Shown: positions 17,665 to 25,700 of the stretch, piece by piece
How positions within the stretch are numbered: the first letter of the stretch is position 1
Layout: each line of letters begins with the position of its first letter
Source of the DNA: Nannocystis punicea
GTDB taxonomy: Bacteria > Myxococcota_A > Polyangia > Nannocystales > Nannocystaceae
Direction of reading: 5' to 3'
DNA length: 64,000 nt
NCBI RefSeq assembly: GCF_026965555.1
Contig: NZ_CP114040.1
Location: forward strand, 5,704,001 to 5,768,000
The notes under the pieces: model-generated
Databases searched by the model: none
Seen by the model: only the letters and a program-made list of their open reading frames with translations
What the model was told of the DNA's origin: nothing
Position numbers and translations under genes: made by a program

Positions 17665-17800
17665 GGTGCCTGCTCTTGCCGCGTCCTGGATCGACTTCGC
17701 CCTCGTCGGGTTCTACGCCGTGATTCAAGCGGCGTCCCGCCCTGCAGGCGCTCGGCATCAAGCTCGACCGGTCTTTTGCTGGGCGCTCGGCTCGCGACTT
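17665..17800 (+). pseudogene. Fragment of a small membrane-protein gene
   Basis: The frame around 17680-17730 reads SWIDFALVGFYAVIQ, and after a frame change ALQALGIKLD. This matches the order of the 44-residue gene at 62784 (SWSDFVLVGFIVLYAVVQ, ALQALGIV), also at DNA level (CGACTTCG..CTCGTCGGGTTC). It appears to be a decayed, frameshifted relative lying between two reverse-strand genes. Confidence 0.45.
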
Positions 17801-17811
17801 GGAGGTCCCGT

Positions 17812-19392
17812 TCACCCGGCGCACTCACGCCCGACCTTGCCCGCGCACGGCCCCGAGTCCGCGAGCACGCAGATCCCGAGCGCCTCGAGCCCCGCCGGCG
17901 CCTCGCCGGGCTTGAACCACGGGATGCACGTGTTGCCGAACTGGCAGGCCTCGCCGACCGTGCACCACGCGGCCGAGCAACTCCACGCGCTGCAGTCGCA
18001 CGAGCCGCCCTCGTCCTTGCAGCCGTTGGCGACCCCGCCGGGCGCCACACACGTCGACGAGTCGCAGCCGAGGCACGAATCGTAGTCCGGGCAGCTGTTG
18101 AAGACGTTGACGCACTCGAACCGCAGCTCGTCGCCGGTCGACTGACACGCCCAGAACAGCGTCGAGCCCGGGTCCTTGACGCACCCGCCCGCTCGCGGGT
18201 CGCAGCAGCTCTCGCCCTCGACCGCGCCCGTGCCGGGCGAGCGCGGGCAGAAGTCGCACGCGTCGCCGAGCCCGTCCTGATCGGTGTCGCTGAGCTTGCC
18301 GAACTGCGGCATCGCCGCTTGCGGCGGCTCGGCGTTGGCCACGGCCGGGCAATTGTCGCACCCGTCGTCGTAGCCGTCGCCGTCCGTGTCGACCCCGCTC
18401 TGCGGGCAGTCGTCGCACGCGTCGCCCTTGCCGTCGCCGTCCTGGTCTTCCTGTTCCGCGTTGACCGTGAAGTCGCAGTTGTCGTCGGCGTTGGCGAGCC
18501 CGTCGTGGTCCTGATCGAGGATCCGCGCGAGCTCGGGCGGCTGCTGGGGCAGACCGAGACCCGCCAGATACGTCGCGAGCGACGTCCGGACCTCCTCGGC
18601 GTTCAGCGCCGTCTCGGCCGCCGCGAGCTGCATCTTCAGCGCCGCGTCGATCGCCCCGTCGTCCGCGAGGTCGAGCGAGATCGCGTTGAGTAGCGCCTGC
18701 AACGCCGCGTCGGGCGCGTCGGGATCGGCGAGGTGGGCCGCCTGCGCGACCACGGCGCTGAGCGCAAAGATGTACGCGTTGTCGTCGGTGTCCGTCCCGA
18801 CGACGCTCGCCTGGGCCGCTGGACCCGCGAGCGTGAACCCATCCTTGCCGACCCCGAGGGCCGCGACCGCCTCCGCTTCCGCCTGCGCCAGCGCGCCCTC
18901 GACGCTCGCCCCGCCGACGACCAGCGCGCGCGCCCGCGGCTCGACCAGGTGACCGAGCACGTGCAGGTTGATGGTGCTCGCGTCCATCCCCGCGCGATGC
19001 AGCGCGCGCAGGCTCAGCGGCGCGGTCGACAGCCCGCCGCGAATCTCGTCGAAGTGATAGCCGGTCGCCAGCAGCGCGACCGGCCCCGCCGGGATCGCGT
19101 TGACGCTGAACTCGCCGACGTCGTTGTCGGTCGGCACCTCGAATTGCTGGCCCGTCGGCTCGCCCTGGGCCGTCAGCGGCGAGATGGACACCGACGTCCC
19201 GAGGATGAACGGTCCCTTCTGCACCACGCCGTGCAGCGAGACTTCGCCGCTCTCTTCACCGCCGGTCGAGTCGGTCGTCGCGGGTCCGCCGGATCCGTCG
19301 GACCCGCCGTCTGTCGTCCCGCCGGGCGGCGGACAGCCGGCCATCGAGACAACCATGAGATCCCGTAAAATTCGGTGCCACGTCAGCATCAT
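17812..19392 (-). CDS. Thrombospondin type 3-repeat lipoprotein
   Basis: 526 residues from the ATG at 19392, which follows a CAGGAA ribosome-binding site. The signal ends at lipobox Cys20 (VVSMAGC), then a Gly/Ser/Thr/Asp linker. Residues about 55-255 form a helical/beta domain beginning SLHGVVQKGPFILGTSVSI, a start seen in many surface proteins of this group. Residues about 330-430 have TSP3 calcium-binding repeats (DQDHDGLANADDNCD, DTDGDGYDDGCDNCP, DTDQDGLGDACDFCP). The C-terminus is Cys-rich (CLGCDSSTC, CDCSAWSC). Likely an outer-surface Ca-stabilised stalk protein. Confidence 0.88.
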   Translation of the reverse strand: MMLTWHRILRDLMVVSMAGCPPPGGTTDGGSDGSGGPATTDSTGGEESGEVSLHGVVQKGPFILGTSVSISPLTAQGEPTGQQFEVPTDNDVGEFSVNAIPAGPVALLATGYHFDEIRGGLSTAPLSLRALHRAGMDASTINLHVLGHLVEPRARALVVGGASVEGALAQAEAEAVAALGVGKDGFTLAGPAAQASVVGTDTDDNAYIFALSAVVAQAAHLADPDAPDAALQALLNAISLDLADDGAIDAALKMQLAAAETALNAEEVRTSLATYLAGLGLPQQPPELARILDQDHDGLANADDNCDFTVNAEQEDQDGDGKGDACDDCPQSGVDTDGDGYDDGCDNCPAVANAEPPQAAMPQFGKLSDTDQDGLGDACDFCPRSPGTGAVEGESCCDPRAGGCVKDPGSTLFWACQSTGDELRFECVNVFNSCPDYDSCLGCDSSTCVAPGGVANGCKDEGGSCDCSAWSCSAAWCTVGEACQFGNTCIPWFKPGEAPAGLEALGICVLADSGPCAGKVGRECAG

Positions 19393-19708
19393 TTCCTGTA
19401 GTGGCCAGCCCACGCCAAGATTGATGGCGCGGTCTGAACTCGGAGAGAGCAGCGTGCGATCGCGCTCGCGGCGGGCGGACGACCTGTCAGCGCGGTCGCC
19501 GAGCCGCCCGCGGGGCGACGCAGGTCGTGCGCCCCGGAGAGGCTGCGGCACCACGGATCTCCATGCGGAGGCGACGCTGGCCGCTTGAGCGCGACGAGCA
19601 CTTCGCGGGGCCGTCGTCGACGCGCACGCCGCAGGGCTCGGCGACCTGCACCTCACTTCGCACGGTCCCGAGCGGGTCGCGCCGGGCCCCGCCCCCGCGC
19701 TGATGCCG

Positions 19709-19800
19709 ACAATGTCTTCACGACATGTCCTTCACGACATGACTTCATGGACATTTCCTGAAGATAATGCTCATGAGGACATGTCTATGAGGTCATGGTC
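19709..19800. repeat. Cluster of degenerate GACATG units between divergent genes
   Basis: Consecutive units GACATGTCCTTCAC, GACATGACTTCATG, GACATTTCCTGAAG, then GACATGTCTATGAG and GTCATGGTC, about 14 bases each and clearly richer in A/T than the neighbourhood. It sits 145 bases upstream of the gene starting at 19945 and 317 bases upstream of the one starting at 19392 in the other direction. The rest of the 19393-19944 gap shows no gene. Role unknown: repeat relic or regulatory binding cluster. Confidence 0.75.
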
Positions 19801-19944
19801 GGGTGGATCCTCCTGTTCGTCCGGGGGTTCGTTCGTGGCGAGCGCAGGAATACGGACCGGGGAAGCGGCGCGCGGGACCGCGGTCGCGCGTGTAGCGATC
19901 GCGGCGCTTGTCGCGGCGCCGGCTGCCGGTTTAGAACCGTCGCC

Positions 19945-22191
19945 ATGTCGCCCCCCCGCCCCGCCTCCGTCCCGGAAACCGCAACCTTCGACGTCAGCGA
20001 CCAGCTCTGGGAAGTGGGCGAGCGCGACGCCGAGAACCGGAAGATCGGAGCGTGGACCTACTGGCGTCCGGACGGCAGCAAGGAGTGCGAGGAGGCGTGG
20101 GGCGACGGTCGCACGTATATGTCCTACCGGCGCTTCCACCCCGACGGGAGCGTCGCGCAGAGCAGCGCGAAAGATCTGGTGCGCGACCTCTGGGTCGGCC
20201 GCCCGCGCTGGACCCGGCTCGACGGCGAGAGCCCGGAGGACCGCTACTGGCCCGTCCGCGGCACCCCGGGCGCCCGCGCCTACGAGATGACGCTCGACGC
20301 CGACGGCTGGGTCGTCGACGAGCGGCTGTTCGACGCTGCCGGCGCCCGCATCACCCAGGGCGGCGCCCCCTTTCCGCCGATCCCCGCGGGCTTGCCCGAC
20401 AACGCCTTCGTCGCCAACGGCGATCGCGTGTGGGTGTCGCAGTCGCGCTCGCTCGACAACGCCCGCCGCCGCGGCGCTTACGCCGTCTGGGATCGCAACG
20501 GCGTCCTGCAGGAGCGGCAGCAGTTCGACGACGCCGGCGCCGAGAAGCCGCTGCGCCGCGAGCAGTACAGGAACGGCGCGCTGTGGAGCCTCGTCGAGCA
20601 GCGCGGCGCCGAGCGGGTGCAGAGCTTCTTCCGCCAGCGCGACGGCGGCGAGCCGGTCCTGCGCTCCAGCACGATCTACCGCGACGGCGACCGGGACCGC
20701 GAGGAGACGCTCTACGACAAGGACGGCGTCCGCCGCTTCTCGGTGCGGATGGAGGAAGTGGCCCCGGGCCACGTGCGCCGCTACGACGACGGCCGGCTCG
20801 TGTTCGAGGCGATCTGGGACCGCGGCGCGCCCGCGGTGCCGCCGCAGAAGGTCGAGTACTACGACGAAGGCGGCGCGCTCCTGGTGGACTACCGGTCGCT
20901 CGGCGACGGCAAGGGCGAGCTGCGCCTCCACCTCGGCGGCGCGCCCCAGGTCTTGCCGATCGACGACGAGGCCGACCGCAACGAGTACGGCAATTGGAGC
21001 CGATTACTGCCCGGCTTCGCCCACTACGAGGCCGACCGAACCAAGCGCGACTGGCAGGTGGTGACCGAGCGGTTCCTCGGCGCTCTCGACGAGCGCCGCT
21101 TCGCCGAGTTCCTGGCGGCGCAGCCCATCCCCGACGCGTTCGCCCCCACCCTCGGGCGCGTCGACTGGGCCACCACCCGTGCTGCGGGCGATGGCCCTGC
21201 CATCGACAGGTTGCTCGTCACCTTGCTGGGCGACGACGCCGCTGCTGCCCGGCGGGCGCACGAGCTCCTGTGGGCCGCGATCGAGCAGCAGGACTGCGTG
21301 TTTGCGGCCACCTACGCCGTCGCCGAGACCCTGGCGCGACTCCTGCCCGTCGTGACCGAAGAAGCGCCGCGCCGTCGTGTGCTCAAGAACCTCGCCGACA
21401 TCGTCTGCTTGCCGGCCCTGGCGCACGAGGACGAGCAGCGCTTCGCCGACGTCGTGGCGGCCGCGCGGGCGGTGTTGCCCGAGCTCGCCGCCTTCGTGCG
21501 GACCGCGGACGACGCCGACGGTCGCGCGGTGATGCATCTGCTGGCGCGGCTCGGCGAGCCCGAGGCCCTGCGCGCCCGCCTCGACGACGCCGGCGCCTCG
21601 GTCGAGACCCGCGCCTTCGCGGCGTGCGCTCTCGGTGCGTGCCGCGGCCTGACCGAGGAGCAGCGGGCCGAGACGGTCCAGCACCTGCGCCGCGCCTTCG
21701 ACGGCGAACCGGACCCCGGCATCCAGGTCGTCCTCGGCCTGCTCGTCCGCCTGACCGGCAGCGAGGACGCCCCCCGCGACCCCGCCATCGACGCCCTGCT
21801 CGTCCATTACATCCTGCACCCCGCGGAGCAGGACCGGCTGTTCGCCGCGTGGCGCCCGGTGATCGGCTTCCTCGGCGACGACATCCCGTCGATGCTGATG
21901 CGCGCGATCCCTCCCGAAGTGCGACTCGAGCACATCGACGCCATGCTCGATCGCCTGCCGGCGCGCGGCTCCCTCGATCAGGCCACCGACCTCGACATCC
22001 TGTTCGCCACCCTGTTCCCCGCGGGTGCCGACCAGGAGCTCTCGCCGCTGCACCGCAAGGCGCTGCGGATCGCCGCCGACCTCGTCGACGAGCACCCCGG
22101 CTTCGTCAATCACGGCGAGATCTTCCGCAAGCACGCGCTGCCGTGGGACAGCTTTCGGCTGCGCGAGCTGGCCCGCGTCGGCACCGAGTAG
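19945..22191 (+). CDS. MORN/HEAT-like repeat protein
   Basis: 748 residues from the ATG at 19945 (MSPPRPASVPETATFDVSDQ); there is no signal peptide. The first half contains repeats of the W.....DG......Y.. type (KIGAWTYWRPDGSKECEEAW, GAYAVWDRNGVLQERQQFDD, KVEYYDEGGALLVDYRSL), related to MORN or toxin-antitoxin wedge repeats. The second half is alpha-helical with HEAT-like pairs (AVMHLLARLGEPEALRARLD, ETRAFAACALGACRGLTEEQ). Both repeat types mediate protein contacts; in other bacteria similar combinations occur in immunity proteins of polymorphic toxins. No toxin gene adjoins it, so the role stays open. Confidence 0.7.
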   Translation: MSPPRPASVPETATFDVSDQLWEVGERDAENRKIGAWTYWRPDGSKECEEAWGDGRTYMSYRRFHPDGSVAQSSAKDLVRDLWVGRPRWTRLDGESPEDRYWPVRGTPGARAYEMTLDADGWVVDERLFDAAGARITQGGAPFPPIPAGLPDNAFVANGDRVWVSQSRSLDNARRRGAYAVWDRNGVLQERQQFDDAGAEKPLRREQYRNGALWSLVEQRGAERVQSFFRQRDGGEPVLRSSTIYRDGDRDREETLYDKDGVRRFSVRMEEVAPGHVRRYDDGRLVFEAIWDRGAPAVPPQKVEYYDEGGALLVDYRSLGDGKGELRLHLGGAPQVLPIDDEADRNEYGNWSRLLPGFAHYEADRTKRDWQVVTERFLGALDERRFAEFLAAQPIPDAFAPTLGRVDWATTRAAGDGPAIDRLLVTLLGDDAAAARRAHELLWAAIEQQDCVFAATYAVAETLARLLPVVTEEAPRRRVLKNLADIVCLPALAHEDEQRFADVVAAARAVLPELAAFVRTADDADGRAVMHLLARLGEPEALRARLDDAGASVETRAFAACALGACRGLTEEQRAETVQHLRRAFDGEPDPGIQVVLGLLVRLTGSEDAPRDPAIDALLVHYILHPAEQDRLFAAWRPVIGFLGDDIPSMLMRAIPPEVRLEHIDAMLDRLPARGSLDQATDLDILFATLFPAGADQELSPLHRKALRIAADLVDEHPGFVNHGEIFRKHALPWDSFRLRELARVGTE

Positions 22192-22343
22192 CGTGGCCGC
22201 GTCGGCGTCCGCACGACCTGTCCCCGAGGCCATCCCGGCCCGCCGCCGCAGCGCGCGTCCGCCGACCGACCCCTCACGCCATCGAAGTCTTGGGCCTCAT
22301 TGCCGACGCGATCATCGTCGGCGGCCCGCTCATGCACAGGCTC

Positions 22344-22814
22344 CTAGGTGGGCGGGCCGGGATACACACCCCACGGCACATAGGGGTTGCGCTCGTGGCC
22401 GCGGACCCGCTTCGCGGCCATCGTGATCAGGAGCTCCCCGCTCTCCATCGCCAGCACGCGCGCCCCGACCCACGACACCACCGCCGACGGCGGGCCCACG
22501 GCGATGAGCGGTCGCGCCGGCCCGTCCTCGAAGCGGACCGCGACCAAATGGCCGGCGGCGTCGAGCGCGAGGCACACGTCGCGCATCGCCGGCGCCGGCG
22601 AGCGCACCTCGACCGTGCGGACGCGCAGGGTGTCGCCGGCGGGCTCGTAAAGCACTGACGTCGCGGCGTGCGAGGGCTGCATCGGGCCAACCTGTATCAC
22701 GCCGGGAGACACGCCGCCAGCCGCAGGCGCGCCCTCCCCTGCCGTTCGCAACTGCCTCCGGCTGCGGCGCGCCGTCATGTCCAGGATCGAATCGATGATC
22801 GCGCGTGCGCTCAT
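22344..22814 (-). CDS. Hypothetical protein, last gene of FG-GAP operon
   Basis: 156 residues from the ATG at 22814, which overlaps the TGA of the preceding lipoprotein gene (ATGA), so it is translationally coupled to it. No signal peptide. The second half is a beta-rich domain (TLRVRTVEVRSPAPAMRDVC, HLVAVRFEDGPARPLIAVG). No family recognised. Its position behind two lipoproteins suggests a shared role. Confidence 0.6.
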   Translation of the reverse strand: MSARAIIDSILDMTARRSRRQLRTAGEGAPAAGGVSPGVIQVGPMQPSHAATSVLYEPAGDTLRVRTVEVRSPAPAMRDVCLALDAAGHLVAVRFEDGPARPLIAVGPPSAVVSWVGARVLAMESGELLITMAAKRVRGHERNPYVPWGVYPGPPT

Positions 22815-23983
22815 GGCGACGAGCGCAGGAGGCGAAGCGTGGGGGAGCCGCCGGGGCGGAAGGCAGAGAAGACGAGGTCGTCGCGATCGTCGCCGTCGAC
22901 GTCGGCGCAGACGATCCGCCCCACCCCTCGGCCGCTCCGGAGGACCTTCGGCTCGCGGACCCGGGCGTCGGCGGCGACCTCGAAGCGGGTGAGCCAGCCG
23001 TACGAGCTGAGGTCGCGCGTCACGACGATCTCGGGGCGCTCGTCGCCGTCGAGCTCGCACACGGCAAAGCTCGAGCCGTGCGGGCCGTAGTGCTCGGGGA
23101 GAGCGATGCCCTGAGGCGCAGCGAAGGCTCCGCCGCCGAGGCCGCGCAGAGTGACGAGCCCGCCGACGTGCAAGACCACGAGGTCGAGGGTGCCATCGAC
23201 GTCGAGGTCGGCGACGGCGAGGGCGAACGGCTGGTCACCGACGGGGAGCAGCGTCTGCGAGAGAAAGCCGCCGAGACCGTCGCCGCGGAGCAGGCTGAGG
23301 TCGTCGGTGCCGACGTTGGCGGTGACGAGGTCGAGGGCGCCGTCGGCGTCGAGGTCGGCGGCGACGATGTCGACCGGCTCGCCCCCCAGGCCCAGCGGCG
23401 GCCGCAGATCGAAGGACCCGCTGGCGTGTCCGTGGAGGCGGAGCAGAACGTTCGCGCCGGGCAAGAACAGGTCGTCGAGGCCGTCGGCGTCGGCGTCGGC
23501 GACCGCGAGGGCGACGCCGGCGGCGGGGGTGTCGAGCGCCTCGTGCGGCCCGTGCAGCGGGTCGCGGAGCAGGACGACGTGTCCGCTCCAGAGGGCCGCG
23601 AGGTCGCGCGCGCCGTCGCCGTCGAAGTCCCCGCCGACGATCGCGCTCGCATACGAGTTGAAGCCGTCACCGAGGCCGATCGGCGCGTCGAAGCTGCCGT
23701 CGCCACGGCCGCGCAGCAGCTGGACCGCGGCCGTGTAGGCGCTGGTGACGAGGTCGATGTGCCCGTCCTCGTCGAGGTCGAGCAACGTGAAGCCGTCGGC
23801 GACGACGTCGAGATCGATCTCGGCGGGCGCGTCGTCGAGAGCGTCGGTCGTCGTGCCGGTGGTGCTGCTCGTGCTCGGAGCGACCGGCCCGAGGGTGGTC
23901 GACGTGGAGCCGTCGGAGTCGCCCGCGAGCGGCGCGGGCGTGCAGGCGACGAGCGCGAGGGCGAGGACGCTGCGGCGCTTCAT
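22811..23983 (-). CDS. FG-GAP/VCBS-repeat lipoprotein, second gene of operon
   Basis: 390 residues from the ATG at 23983, which overlaps the TGA of the upstream gene (ATGA). Signal MKRRSVLALALVAC with lipobox Cys14, then a Ser/Thr/Gly linker. Seven or so beta-propeller blades carry the D.D.DG..D calcium loop (LDLDEDGHIDLVTS, GDFDGDGARDLAAL, ADLDADGALDLVTANVG, ADVDGDDRDDLVFSAF). Such integrin-alpha-like propellers are extracellular and bind ligands or sugars. A paralogue lies directly upstream. Confidence 0.88.
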   Translation of the reverse strand: MKRRSVLALALVACTPAPLAGDSDGSTSTTLGPVAPSTSSTTGTTTDALDDAPAEIDLDVVADGFTLLDLDEDGHIDLVTSAYTAAVQLLRGRGDGSFDAPIGLGDGFNSYASAIVGGDFDGDGARDLAALWSGHVVLLRDPLHGPHEALDTPAAGVALAVADADADGLDDLFLPGANVLLRLHGHASGSFDLRPPLGLGGEPVDIVAADLDADGALDLVTANVGTDDLSLLRGDGLGGFLSQTLLPVGDQPFALAVADLDVDGTLDLVVLHVGGLVTLRGLGGGAFAAPQGIALPEHYGPHGSSFAVCELDGDERPEIVVTRDLSSYGWLTRFEVAADARVREPKVLRSGRGVGRIVCADVDGDDRDDLVFSAFRPGGSPTLRLLRSSP

Positions 23984-25341
23984 GGCGCGCTCTCCAGGTA
24001 GTAGATGCCGCCGTCGTTGTACGCCGAGAGGTAGTGGCCGAACACGAGGTCGAGGCGGCCGTCGCCGTTGAAGTCGCCGAAGTGGGGCTGCAGCACCTGC
24101 TGGGCGTGGACGAGCGTGGCGGCCAGAGTGAAGCCTTGCTGGTGGTCGCCGGTGAGCAGGCGCGTGCGGGCGGTCTGATGCTCGGGGTTGTTGTAGTCGG
24201 TGCCGTGGACGAGGATCTCGAGCAGGCCGTCCTCGCCGTCGAGGTCGACGGCGGCGATCGCCTGACCGACGAACGCGGGGCCGATCGGCTCGAGCGGTCC
24301 GTATTCGCCAGGGACGACGGCGATGGCGACGGCGATGTCGGCCTCGCGGAGCAGGACGAGGTCGCGGTTCAGGTCGCCGTCGAGGTCGGCGATGGTGAGC
24401 GCCTCGAGCCGCTGGTCGCTGGCGACGAGCGGCGCCGCTTCGGCAAAGCCGCCGTGGCCGTCGCCGCGGTGATACTGGACGCCGCCATCCTCGGAGCAGG
24501 CCCGGACCAGGTCGACGAAGGCGTCACCGTCGAGGTCGTCCACCTGGTCGATGCTGCAAGTCGGCGGCAGGGTGATCGTCTGGCCGGGCACGAAGCCGCC
24601 GAGCCCGTCTCCCAGGAGCACCTGCGCGAGACCATGGTCGTGCGCGATCAGGTCGGGGTCGCCGTCGGCGTCGAGGTCGGCGGCAGTGAGGCGAGAGGTC
24701 GCGGAAAGATCCGGTACGAGCACGACTTCCTGCGGGCCGAAGCTTCGTCCGCCGCGGCCGCGAAGCAGACTGAAGCCGTCGTTCCCCGCGAGGATGTCGA
24801 GATGCCCGTCCATGTCGAAGTCGGCGACGGCGACCGACCAGGGGGACGAGAGGACCGCGTGCTCGACAGGACACGCGAGCGGCCGCGTGCTGCCGCCGTA
24901 GTGGACCACCGCGCGCGACTCGTAGGCGCAGGCGCTGACGATGTCGTCGAAGCCGTCGTGATCCAGGTCGACGAGGACGACGTCGACGCTGTCACTGCAC
25001 GAGCAATCGACCAGCAGCGGGTAGAACGGCGCCGGCGCGGTGAACGGGTCGACGTCGCACACCTCGGCGGCGGCGGGCCAGCTGGAGGCGCACGAGTGCT
25101 CGCAATCGGCGGCGAGCGGCTGCTGCTCGCACGCGGGATCGGGGAGATCGGGGTACGGGATGTCGAACTTCGGCCCCGTCGCAACTTCGGGGCTGCCGGT
25201 GCTCGTGCCGCTCGTGCTCGTCGTCGTGACCACGTCGTCGGCCGTGGTGCCCTCGGCAGGCGGCTGATAGTAGCTGGAGAGGCACGCGGCGGTGAGTGCG
25301 AGCGCGAGGACCGGGACCGCGTGCGCGCGCTGCATGTCCAT
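23980..25341 (-). CDS. FG-GAP/VCBS-repeat lipoprotein, first gene of operon
   Basis: 453 residues from the ATG at 25341 (a second ATG at 25335 is possible). Signal MDMQRAHAVPVLALALTAAC with lipobox Cys20; a Thr/Ser linker; then a Cys-containing cap (DPACEQQPLAADCEHSCASS) and a propeller with repeated calcium loops (VDLDHDGFDDIVSA, ADFDMDGHLDILAG, ADLDADGDPDLIAHD, GDFNGDGRLDLVFGH). It leads a chain of three genes joined by two ATGA overlaps. Likely displayed on the outer membrane; ligand unknown. Confidence 0.88.
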   Translation of the reverse strand: MDMQRAHAVPVLALALTAACLSSYYQPPAEGTTADDVVTTTSTSGTSTGSPEVATGPKFDIPYPDLPDPACEQQPLAADCEHSCASSWPAAAEVCDVDPFTAPAPFYPLLVDCSCSDSVDVVLVDLDHDGFDDIVSACAYESRAVVHYGGSTRPLACPVEHAVLSSPWSVAVADFDMDGHLDILAGNDGFSLLRGRGGRSFGPQEVVLVPDLSATSRLTAADLDADGDPDLIAHDHGLAQVLLGDGLGGFVPGQTITLPPTCSIDQVDDLDGDAFVDLVRACSEDGGVQYHRGDGHGGFAEAAPLVASDQRLEALTIADLDGDLNRDLVLLREADIAVAIAVVPGEYGPLEPIGPAFVGQAIAAVDLDGEDGLLEILVHGTDYNNPEHQTARTRLLTGDHQQGFTLAATLVHAQQVLQPHFGDFNGDGRLDLVFGHYLSAYNDGGIYYLESAP

Positions 25342-25700
25342 ACGGTACACGAGTCGAGCGGGACACGACGGCCGCGGCCGCGCCCTCGCCCGCGACGCTC
25401 GACCGCTCCCAGCGCGACCGGGGGGGCCGCCCCCAGCGCTCGAAACGAGCACGGGTGCGGCTGGCGATGCACCCGGGCGCGCTGCACCAGGCTCTGTTGG
25501 GCTCCAGCCTGGGGAGATGGCGCGCCGTGGGGCAGCCTTGGCGCCGGGCCGCCGAGCTGGCCGCGGCCGCAGCCGAGGCGGCCGCCAGCCTTCACGCGTG
25601 GGACTGATTCACCGCCGATGCGTCGATGCGTGCGTGGTGCTGATCCGTCCGTACAGCTCGCCGTCCCACGGGTTCGTCCACTACCCCCGCGAGGGCGTCG
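25342..25700. other. Intergenic gap with possible gene tail
   Basis: Upstream region of the FG-GAP operon and downstream region of the MYXO-CTERM-like gene. A forward frame ending at 25607 contains MHPGALHQALLGSSLGRWR and an Ala-rich helix; it is short, unsupported by a start signal and may be a gene relic. Confidence 0.3.
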
